Assembly (NCBI GenBank): GCA_046293395.1
Contig: JBKBOU010000001.1
Location: 1-64,000 of the forward strand
Reading direction: 5' to 3'
From: CAYNRA01 sp046293395
Lineage (GTDB): Bacteria; Bacteroidota; Bacteroidia; Cytophagales; Spirosomataceae
Length of the DNA: 64,000 nucleotides
Each line of letters begins with the position of its first letter. The first letter of the stretch is position 1. Shown here one piece after another: positions 1 through 6,598 of the stretch. The position numbers and the translations under genes are program-made. The notes under the pieces are model-generated. The model did no database searches. It was not told the DNA's origin and worked only from the letters and a program-made list of their open reading frames with translations.

Positions 1-415
1 CTTAACAAACGAAACTATCTCCAAAACAAAGACTTATATCGAAAGAGACAGGAGATAAACGAACACATTTTTGGCACAATAAAGCGACAATGGGGCTATA
101 ACTACACAAATCTGAGAGGATTAAGCAAGGTAAATGGCGAGATGGCATTGATAATGACGGTTTACAACATCAAACGGGCACATAAAATACTCGGTTTTGA
201 AGAACTGATGAAAAAACTCAAGAACTGGGAGCCGAAGTATCCAGTCGCTATGCCAACTACAAAAAACGACTTATTTTAAGCCCATCTGCCGAACCCAAAA
301 AATACGCATTTGCCCAAGCCGCCTAAAATCAGCTATCACCACAAAGCTTCAAATGAGTTCAAATAGGGTGGTTTTGAATTTGCTTTGAGTAAAAAATGAG
401 TTTTTTCACAGACTG
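1..415 (+). pseudogene. 3' end of a degenerate IS1182-family element
   Basis: These bases are nearly the same as 47657-48074, the 3' part of the complete IS1182-type element at 46337-48074, and end in the same terminal repeat (agttttttcacagactg, ending at 415). Against that copy, three single-base deletions (near 226, 268 and 367) and several substitutions break the transposase frame, so this copy is dead. The rest lies beyond the window edge. The DNA to the right (ccgttttgcagc...) matches the right flank of the complete copy (acgttttgcagc...), so both copies sit at the same position of an attC-like spacer. Confidence 0.9.
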
Positions 416-544
416 CCGTTTTGCAGCTTGGCGAAGTGGCGGATTTCGGAGCACAAAACTGTCAATACACCACAAAAGTTGATGCGAGGTAGAATATTCA
501 ATTAACCACGTCACCCGCCATTGAGCCAAACGCCTGTTATAGCC
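416..544. repeat. attC-like cassette junction, left arm displaced by IS1182
   Basis: Imperfect inverted arms: gcttggcgaagtggcgg near 426-444 pairs with ccgccattgagccaaacgc near 515-533, and the site ends in the core GTTATAGCC (536-544). That core is the exact reverse complement of GGCTATAAC at 1614-1622, on the far side of the next gene. The outer left core would lie beyond the IS element, outside the window. The arrangement (core, inner arm, spacer, inner arm, core) is that of integron attC sites. The assignment is inference because the cores deviate from the classical GTTRRRY. Confidence 0.6.
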
Positions 545-553
545 AGTGCATTA

Positions 554-1612
554 TTATTCTTTTGTTTCAAATAAATATTTGTTTTGCGTTTTTTGAAGGT
601 TGTCTTTTACAAACCACACGACTTTACATGCGTCTTTAACGTAATCAGGAGCAGGTCCAGGAACAACATATTTTGTTATTTCATCGGAAAAATTCGGGCA
701 TATACTAATAAAGTGTTTGATTGCATCTCCTTTATCCAACCGTCTGAATGGGTTGCAAAATATCAGACTAAATCCCTTTTCGATTGACCAAGAGTCAATT
801 ACTCGTTTATCAAAAAATCTGTTATGTTTAAAATATTGATTTGTTAAAACAACCAAATCAACATTATTGTATAGAGTATTATCTGCAAAAGATTCTTTTG
901 TGAAAAGTCCTTCTGATGCGTATAAATAATTAACCCAATTTTGTATATCTTCATCGTCTCCGCAACCGACCACTAACACATTAACTTCATTCTCACTTGG
1001 TGTTGGATTAACCTTTTCGTGTGTCAATTCAAGAAATTCTTTCAAGTTGTTGTCCATATTTTTGCTTGAAAGGTGAGGTTTTAAGGGTTCTCCTTTTTTG
1101 GTAAGTCCTTCGTCTAAGGCTGATGAAACAACTTTTTTAGCTTCCTCACCTCTGTCAAGCAAACGACCAATAGTTCCAAATTTAAAACCGTCCTTATTGT
1201 CTATTTTTTCCTTTGATACGAAGTCTGAACATTTCACTTCAATGTTAAATGTAAATCCATTGTCTGTAATCTGGCAGTCAACATCTTTTTCGTTAGTCGG
1301 GTTTATTTTTGTTTCAACTTTAAAATTTGCTGGAAATTTTTCACCAAAGAATCTAACAACAGATGTTTCAACCGCATATTGAATAAATGTTTTTTCTGCA
1401 AATACTTGTTGCTTTAAAAGCATTTTCTCCGTGCACCAAAATTCAAATTCTTTATCTGTCAGCAATGGTTTTAAAATTTTTGCAGCATCAAGAAACTCAT
1501 TGAAATAGTTATGTGTCTCAGTATATGATTTAACTAAATAATGGTCTGTAATATTCTTAATATCTTCTACTTTATCAATAATTTCTTTCATTGGATTGTC
1601 GTCTTTTTGCAT
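554..1612 (-). CDS. Hypothetical protein with a possible PD-(D/E)XK nuclease core (cassette 1)
   Basis: A 352-residue protein of no family I can name. Around residues 110-130 it has an Asp, then a hydrophobic strand ending in E-V-K-C (DVDCQI...FNIEVKC), which resembles the D...ExK active site of PD-(D/E)XK nucleases; this is weak evidence. There is no signal peptide or membrane segment. It is the only gene between the matched cores GTTATAGCC (536) and GGCTATAAC (1622). Its ATG lies three bases inside the core, as is common for integron cassette genes; an internal Met at residue 8 is an alternative start. The setting suggests a defence-type nuclease, but the function is unknown. Confidence 0.75.
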   Translation of the reverse strand: MQKDDNPMKEIIDKVEDIKNITDHYLVKSYTETHNYFNEFLDAAKILKPLLTDKEFEFWCTEKMLLKQQVFAEKTFIQYAVETSVVRFFGEKFPANFKVETKINPTNEKDVDCQITDNGFTFNIEVKCSDFVSKEKIDNKDGFKFGTIGRLLDRGEEAKKVVSSALDEGLTKKGEPLKPHLSSKNMDNNLKEFLELTHEKVNPTPSENEVNVLVVGCGDDEDIQNWVNYLYASEGLFTKESFADNTLYNNVDLVVLTNQYFKHNRFFDKRVIDSWSIEKGFSLIFCNPFRRLDKGDAIKHFISICPNFSDEITKYVVPGPAPDYVKDACKVVWFVKDNLQKTQNKYLFETKE

Positions 1613-1613
1613 T

Positions 1614-1747
1614 GGCTATAACGGATAGGGCTTTGCGACGGGCGGGTTTCCAAGCACAAATGCCCAATTTATTACTAAAGTTTAATAGAAGCACAATGCT
1701 CCAAGTTTGCACGTCACCCCGCCTGATGCAAAACCCGTGTTATAAGC
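1614..1747. repeat. Complete attC-like site between cassettes 1 and 2
   Basis: The clearest junction in the window. Outer cores are GGCTATAAC (1614-1622) and GTTATAAGC (1739-1747). Inner arms are GGGCTTTGC plus GACGGGCGGG (1628-1646) pairing with CCCCGCC (1717-1723) and GCAAAACCC (1728-1736). About 70 bases lie between the inner arms. The two outer cores belong to different cassettes and each matches the far end of its own cassette rather than the other core exactly, as seen in integron arrays. Confidence 0.7.
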
Positions 1748-1785
1748 AGTGGTTCTTTCTGTAATCTCGTAAATTCTCATTCTTT

Positions 1786-2874
1786 CTATTTTATTTTGTT
1801 CTTATTTTGTCTAAATATTATGAATTCGTTTATAAAGTGTGATATAAACGTGAATGTCAAAATTAATAAAATAATGGTGACGTAAGAGCTTTGGTTAATA
1901 CCGAAAAAAGCAATGCTCCAAATGATAATTATCCATTGAACAAAGTAAATGTTTGTCACTCCATTGCTCCACTTAAAAAGTAAGTCAAAAAATTTGTTCT
2001 GAGGTACTTTGTCTAGAATTAATTTATTAATGTAAAGCCAAAAGACTACAAAGCCGCACATAAATAACATTCCACCTTGTCGGCTGTGATAGTAGTCGTT
2101 GAAATGGTAATCTACGTTTGAATATGAAATGGCAATTCCAAGAACCAGAACTAAAATGCCAATTATTCCAAAGTATTTAAAAGTCGTACTTTGGTCTTTG
2201 GAGTTTTTCATTGTGTCGCCAAGAAACATACCAAATAGTGGAAACGATAACCAAGGAAATACAGGAAAAGCAATTTTATTTGCGATAAAACTAAATTCAA
2301 TTGGTTGGTCTCCCCAAAACAGTTCTAAAATTTGGTCTATTACTGGTATGTTTAGGTTTAAGCCCCAAAGAAATGGTGAAAGCATACTAATCAGAAATGC
2401 AGTAAATAGTATTATATACTTGTTGAATTTAAACTCTTGAATAAGTGCCATAATCATTAATGCAATTCCAGCAAATTGTAAAATGTCAACTATGGTTAAA
2501 ATAGTGTATTCATTTAATTTTTCTAAAGGGAATGTTTTTGCAATATCCATTTCTAATTGAGTAGAAAGAGTGAATGGAATGACACCTCTTAGGATATTTA
2601 AAACATAGCCCGACAAAAATATTTTAAAGCCACGTAATAATCTTGGCTTCAATTCTGATTTCCTTGAATACATAAATGAAAATCCCATCAAAGTCATAAA
2701 AACTGGGGCTGCTGGCGGACCACCGAAAAACTCTATAATTTGTCCGAATACCGAGTTTTTTACTTCTTCACTTGCAAATACCTCAAGTGTATGAACAGCA
2801 ATCATAAAAAATACTGCCAAACCCCTTGCAAGGTCTATGGACAAAAGTCTGTTGTTTTGAGTTGTTACATTCAT
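1786..2874 (-). CDS. Heparan-alpha-glucosaminide N-acetyltransferase-like membrane protein (cassette 2)
   Basis: A multi-pass membrane protein of the DUF1624/HGSNAT-like acyltransferase group. The N-terminus RLLSIDLARGLAVFFMIAVH carries the family's S-x-D-x-x-R-G signature and the membrane His. About ten hydrophobic segments follow, with loops such as FPWLSFPLFGMFLG. Such proteins move acyl groups to sugars or small molecules across the membrane; the substrate here is unknown. An upstream in-frame TTG would give 11 more residues, but the ATG at 2874 starts directly before the conserved block and is preferred. It lies 70 bases downstream of a Crp-type regulator gene in the same cassette, so the two probably form an operon. 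Confidence 0.85.
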   Translation of the reverse strand: MNVTTQNNRLLSIDLARGLAVFFMIAVHTLEVFASEEVKNSVFGQIIEFFGGPPAAPVFMTLMGFSFMYSRKSELKPRLLRGFKIFLSGYVLNILRGVIPFTLSTQLEMDIAKTFPLEKLNEYTILTIVDILQFAGIALMIMALIQEFKFNKYIILFTAFLISMLSPFLWGLNLNIPVIDQILELFWGDQPIEFSFIANKIAFPVFPWLSFPLFGMFLGDTMKNSKDQSTTFKYFGIIGILVLVLGIAISYSNVDYHFNDYYHSRQGGMLFMCGFVVFWLYINKLILDKVPQNKFFDLLFKWSNGVTNIYFVQWIIIIWSIAFFGINQSSYVTIILLILTFTFISHFINEFIIFRQNKNKIK

Positions 2875-2944
2875 CTTTATTATAATTTTTAGACTGCAAA
2901 ATTGCAATGCTTAAAAATGAAATCATTTGACAAATGTCACAAAA

Positions 2945-3514
2945 TTATTTTGCTCTCAAACGGCTAAGTGTTTCTCTTGAAATTCCAAGAAAGGAAGCAA
3001 TGTATGTCAGCGGGATACGTTGGAAAAGTTGTGGTTCTTTGTCAAGCAATATCAGATATTTATCAATCGAACTCATCATTTGTGAAAAGTAAATCTTGTC
3101 TTCTAAAAATAAAGCGTAGTCTTCTATTATCGCATTGATAAAATTAGCAATTTGAATATTTGAAAACATTAAAGGCCTTACTTGTTTTAGATTGATTGAA
3201 ATCAGCGTACTATTTTCAATTAACTCAATAGTTTCTCTCGAAGGATTGTCTTTAAAGTTATGCAATGAACCAACCATATCATTCTCCAAAGCAAACCAAG
3301 TGTTCACTTCTACACCGTCTTTCAGATAGTAACTTCTCACAGCACCTTTAACTACAAAATAAGCAAAGTCGTGTCGTTGGTTTTCTTTAATAAGTACGTG
3401 CTTTTTGTCCAAATTTAAAACTGACAAATGATTACATATTTCTGCTATTGTTTTTTCGCTTAATTTTTGATTAGTAGAAAAATGGTCTAAAAAGTTTTTG
3501 AATAATATGTCCAT
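2945..3514 (-). CDS. Crp/Fnr-family transcriptional regulator (cassette 2)
   Basis: 189 residues: an N-terminal cyclic-nucleotide-binding-like beta-barrel (about residues 20-115, with the HDFAYFVVKGAVRSYY strand-turn pattern) and a C-terminal winged helix ending in PLTYIASFLGISRETLSRLR, the recognition-helix pattern of Bacteroidota Crp-like proteins. These often lack the cAMP-contacting Arg, so the ligand cannot be inferred. It is the first gene of cassette 2 on the minus strand, followed by the acyltransferase, and probably controls that operon. The start ATG lies about 60 bases from the cassette core at 3571-3579. Confidence 0.88.
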   Translation of the reverse strand: MDILFKNFLDHFSTNQKLSEKTIAEICNHLSVLNLDKKHVLIKENQRHDFAYFVVKGAVRSYYLKDGVEVNTWFALENDMVGSLHNFKDNPSRETIELIENSTLISINLKQVRPLMFSNIQIANFINAIIEDYALFLEDKIYFSQMMSSIDKYLILLDKEPQLFQRIPLTYIASFLGISRETLSRLRAK

Positions 3515-3570
3515 TCTTAAATGTCTATTTGGATCTTGATGTCTTTTAGTTTGTGGGGTCTGCTACCATT

Positions 3571-4197
3571 GCTTATAACTCTCTAATATGCGAAAGTTTT
3601 GTCGTACTTCTTGTATTTATTTGTACTTTTCAAATTTATATTATCACTTTAGGTGTCGTATTTATTTTTCACCTTTATATCTCACGACAATTTAGACCTT
3701 AGTTTGTAGGACTTTTTTATCCTACGTTCTTTCAAAAAATCACTAAATTCTTTCTCGTCCTTATCGTTCAATTTTTTGTTGATAAAGACAAAATCCTTGT
3801 CATCCATTTTTTTGAAATTTATCATAGTTTCAATCTTGCAAGTCTCCAAATTCACCCATCTTTTCCAAACTTACCCTTATTTCACTTTCCTTCCAAACTT
3901 TTTTATTAAGCGGTCAATCTTGAGAGATAGTTTGTCGAATGAAAAGGTTATACACGTGTAGCATCGGGCTTTGGGACTAGGTGTAACGTCTGATATTTAA
4001 GAGTTTAGCTGTACTTTTTACGCGAAATCCCTAAACATTTAAGCATGGTTAACCAGCGTTTTGTATCCTGTATAGTTTCCCCATTTTAATACCAACTATC
4101 TGAATTGGAAAATACACAGCTCCGAAGCTTCGTTCAACAGAGGCTTACATGGCTGTTGGACTTTGGTAGATGCGTTTAAGCCTTATATGTTACCACC
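3571..4197. repeat. Long (~600 bp) cassette spacer, copy 1
   Basis: Runs from the right core of cassette 2 (GCTTATAAC, 3571-3579) to the left core of cassette 3 (GTTACCACC, 4189-4197). Most of it recurs at about 9361-9928 with high similarity. Both copies begin just past the AAC core with ctcta-a-tatgcgaaag and end in gcgtttaagccttatatGTT; after GTT the cassettes differ. It contains a 47-codon frame (3682-3825, minus) without frameshifts between copies. It is much longer than typical attC sites, so it may be an attC joined to a small gene or to another repeat. Confidence 0.75.
3682..3825 (-). CDS. Possible 47-residue protein in the long spacer, copy 1
   Basis: A short, strongly charged, lysine-rich frame starting MINFKKMDDKDFVFINKKLN and ending in SKLS. 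The second spacer has an equal-length frame at 9424-9567 with only a few amino-acid changes (for example R/H, Y/F, L/P) and no indel. Reading continues upstream without a stop for a few codons (WVNLET...), so the real start could be a GTG. The frame may be conserved simply because the DNA repeat is recent. No family recognised. Confidence 0.3.
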   Translation of the reverse strand: MINFKKMDDKDFVFINKKLNDKDEKEFSDFLKERRIKKSYKLRSKLS

Positions 4198-4211
4198 AGT
4201 TATTTTTCTTT

Positions 4212-4799
4212 TTATAGCTTCCAATTCAATACGTTATCTAAAGGGTGTTGAAATTGTGAATTAGAAAATATTCTTGATTCGTTAATCATAGATTTTTCCA
4301 ATTTGCTTGAAATTTTAGAAATGTATTCATTAAGTGATTTTGTTCCTTTAATGATGTATGCAATTTGTAAAAAGTCAGGTAGTGTTTTCTCTGAAATATC
4401 TTTTAGAGTCAATACCGATAATTTCAATTTGTCTGTGTTCGTTTGATTGTCAATAATTGCTGCTTGTCCATAACCTACTTCAAATGGAACCCATTGAGAA
4501 CGGTATGTTTTCTCGGATATGACAACTAACATATGCGTACTGTTTTTGACACCTTGTTTTATAGATTCTGTTATTTTAATTGGGTCGCTAGCTGATGCGG
4601 CTTGTTGTAAATCAGTGTCTTCTTCATCTAAATAGTAATCAATGCCTGCATTTGATAAATACTCTGCAATTTTCTTACAAGCAGGTTTATCTTCCTTTTT
4701 ATGACTAAGAAATACGCAAGGCTTCTTTTCAAGTGATTTTGAAAGTATTTCATATAAACGGTTAGATACGTCTGCCTTATTTATCCCTTTGCTATTCAT
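4212..4799 (-). CDS. TIR-domain protein, third gene of a TIR-SLATT-TIR trio (cassette 3)
   Basis: 195 residues from the ATG at 4799. A TIR domain runs from about residue 26 (PCVFLSHKKEDK) to about 150. Glu107 in SQWVPFEVGYG sits where the catalytic Glu of NAD-cleaving bacterial TIR domains is found. An ATG 51 bases upstream would overlap the preceding gene by 50 bases, so the inner start, one base after that gene's stop and preceded by AAGAAG, is preferred. Bacterial TIR enzymes hydrolyse NAD+ or make cyclic ADP-ribose-type signals during phage infection. With two partners in the same cassette, a Thoeris-like role is inferred. Confidence 0.85.
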   Translation of the reverse strand: MNSKGINKADVSNRLYEILSKSLEKKPCVFLSHKKEDKPACKKIAEYLSNAGIDYYLDEEDTDLQQAASASDPIKITESIKQGVKNSTHMLVVISEKTYRSQWVPFEVGYGQAAIIDNQTNTDKLKLSVLTLKDISEKTLPDFLQIAYIIKGTKSLNEYISKISSKLEKSMINESRIFSNSQFQHPLDNVLNWKL

Positions 4800-4800
4800 A

Positions 4801-5685
4801 TTATTTTCTTCTTTGAGCCAACCACAGTGTATGTTCTCTTGATACAGCATTTTCAGAATCTAAAACAAATTTTGAAAAACCATCTTCTGTTGTTAGTTGG
4901 TCTGTAAGCGTAACAATAAAGTTTAATTCTTGTGTTGCTGTCGTATATGCTTGTTTAAGTTCTTGGTGTTGTTTTAGTTGAAGCCAACTCAAAGCTGATG
5001 CCGAAATTGTTGTAAGAAGCCCAACAAAATTCCAATTAAACTCAGGATTCACAATTAGAAATACGATGCTTATGAGCGAAATAGCTTGCGAAATAATTAC
5101 ACTCCAAAACCAGAAATTATACTTTCCTGAATTGTATTCTGCTTTGTCAGCATACCATTTCTTTTGGTCTTCAATTCTGTTTTTAATGTAATAGTCTTTC
5201 CTTGCTTCTAAGTTGTATGCTCTAATTTCAAGCATTTTATCTGTTATAATTGGCAAGTTTAGCGTTTTTGAGTTCATTGCAATTGATAGGTCTTTAAACT
5301 CGTCTGATAATTCACGGATGCGTTCAACAAATCTATTTTTTGCTTCTTTTAGGTCTAAGGAGTTTTCAAAGTATTCAGAACAACAAACAAAACGCCAAGT
5401 GAGGGTTTTACAAGATTCTGCTAATGCTCTCCCTTGATACCATACATCTTCGTATTTTTTTGTTTTGAGAATGATAGTTAAAATTAAGCCTAAAAGAAGT
5501 AAAAAGCCTGAAACAGCATAAACAAACAGTTTAGATTCTGTGGATTGGTAATTGTAAATTGCCAAAGCTGAAGCAAGAATCATTGATAATAAATCAATCC
5601 TTGTAATGTTTAAATAATACTTCTGTGCTTTTACGGAAGCAGTATCTGATGCCTGAAAATAATTTGGAAAGTCTGAATTTTGCAT
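4801..5685 (-). CDS. SLATT/DUF4231-like membrane protein, middle gene of the trio (cassette 3)
   Basis: 294 residues with two pairs of hydrophobic helices: about residues 32-73 (LLSMILASALAIYN..., LFVYAVSGFLLLLGLILTII) and about 190-237 (FWFWSVIISQAISLISIVFL..., FVGLLTTISASALSWLQL). Between them is a charged helical stretch with WYQGRALAESCKTLTWRF. This fits the SLATT/DUF4231 family, described as 2TM effectors associated with nucleotide-signal systems. The start codon overlaps the stop of the upstream TIR gene by one base (TAATG), so translation is coupled. As inference, it is the membrane effector that responds to a TIR-made signal. Confidence 0.78.
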   Translation of the reverse strand: MQNSDFPNYFQASDTASVKAQKYYLNITRIDLLSMILASALAIYNYQSTESKLFVYAVSGFLLLLGLILTIILKTKKYEDVWYQGRALAESCKTLTWRFVCCSEYFENSLDLKEAKNRFVERIRELSDEFKDLSIAMNSKTLNLPIITDKMLEIRAYNLEARKDYYIKNRIEDQKKWYADKAEYNSGKYNFWFWSVIISQAISLISIVFLIVNPEFNWNFVGLLTTISASALSWLQLKQHQELKQAYTTATQELNFIVTLTDQLTTEDGFSKFVLDSENAVSREHTLWLAQRRK

Positions 5686-6278
5686 TATGGTCGTACTTTG
5701 GTTTTTGAAGAGATTTCACTTTTTCGTTTGTCAAAAGCTTTTTCAATATATTTTTCAGCACTTTCTGCATCAATTTTAAAGTCGTCCCATTTTACTAAAA
5801 CGCAATATCTATCATTTTCTGACCAGGCACATTTATTATTAGGAATGTAATAGTTGTATGAAAATTCCTTAATTACCGTTGTGTCGTTAATCTTTACATA
5901 GTTATGGCTGTTGCCACAAGTTTTACAAATCCCACTCCCTGTATAAATCTTGTCATACATATCAGGTAGAACAATCCCTAAAATTCCATTTTTTGAGTTT
6001 GATTTACCATCAAATAATGACGCTTGCAATTCTCGTTTGATATAAACCTGTTCGTCTTCTCCAAGTGTTTCGGCACTATATGAGCCAATTAAAAATATTG
6101 TAACAGTAGAGTCTGAAAGATAATCTTCACGAATTTTTCGCATAACATAGTCTTCATCATCAGAGTCTATGGGTTCATTTAATGATTTATTAATCATATC
6201 TACTCCTAAGTTATTTTGGATGTAGTTTTTGTATGCTTTGTCTTCTCTTTTGTGTGAAATGAAAACTCTATGTGCCAT
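5685..6278 (-). CDS. ThsB-like TIR protein (DUF1863 type), first gene of the trio (cassette 3)
   Basis: 197 residues. The N-terminus HRVFISHKREDKAYKNYI is the start of the DUF1863/ThsB-type TIR fold, followed by STVTIFLIGSYSAET and YIKRELQASL, which carries the conserved Arg-Glu at the putative catalytic position. CKTCGNSH near residues 118-125 could bind zinc or be structural. In Thoeris, ThsB makes an ADP-ribose-based signal that activates ThsA; no ThsA (SIR2-SLOG or macro) is seen here and a SLATT membrane protein takes its place. The gene starts about 40 bases from the cassette core at 6320-6328 and leads the three-gene operon. Confidence 0.85.
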   Translation of the reverse strand: MAHRVFISHKREDKAYKNYIQNNLGVDMINKSLNEPIDSDDEDYVMRKIREDYLSDSTVTIFLIGSYSAETLGEDEQVYIKRELQASLFDGKSNSKNGILGIVLPDMYDKIYTGSGICKTCGNSHNYVKINDTTVIKEFSYNYYIPNNKCAWSENDRYCVLVKWDDFKIDAESAEKYIEKAFDKRKSEISSKTKVRP

Positions 6279-6319
6279 ATTTATATTTTTTATTCTCGAG
6301 TTGAATCGTTTTTATGATT

Positions 6320-6385
6320 GGTGGTAACGGTCAAGTATAAGAGCAGAAGCAGATTTCAAGGCAATTGCCTGTCCGCTACCATCCT
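6320..6385. repeat. Cassette 3 right core and short junction
   Basis: The core GGTGGTAAC (6320-6328) exactly matches the reverse complement of GTTACCACC at 4189-4197 and closes cassette 3. It is followed by a short hairpin-prone stretch, gatttcaaggcaattgcctgtc. A clear GTT core for the next cassette is missing; GCTACCATCC at about 6375 is the only candidate, so this junction may be truncated or fused. Confidence 0.5.
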
Positions 6386-6403
6386 TTCGAGTAATTTTAG
6401 CCC

Positions 6404-6586
6404 TTATTCTAAATTTGTTCCTAAAGGATAATCATAGGATAACACCTTTGAGCATTCTACAAACATGGTACTTCTGTATGGCTCTTGATTCGGTAGAGAT
6501 CTTTTATGTATAGGGCCATGTCTATCAGAAGTATCAGATGGAATAAAACTTCCTACCAAAATGTACTGACATTCATTTGATTTCAT
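6404..6586 (-). CDS. Small hypothetical protein downstream of the helicase
   Basis: 60 residues, starting MKSNECQYILVGSFIPSDTS; no family recognised. It is polar, with no membrane segment or clear motif. It begins 12 bases after the stop of the large helicase gene on the same strand, which supports a real, co-transcribed partner. The next feature downstream is the cassette 3 junction. The function is unknown. Confidence 0.5.
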   Translation of the reverse strand: MKSNECQYILVGSFIPSDTSDRHGPIHKRSLPNQEPYRSTMFVECSKVLSYDYPLGTNLE

Positions 6587-6598
6587 GATTTCTATTTT

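Noticed and set aside
1739..3579. Cassettes as transposons with terminal inverted repeats
   Set aside because: The end sequence differs from unit to unit, no unit carries a transposase, and no target duplications are seen; matched but variable ends fit integron cassettes better.
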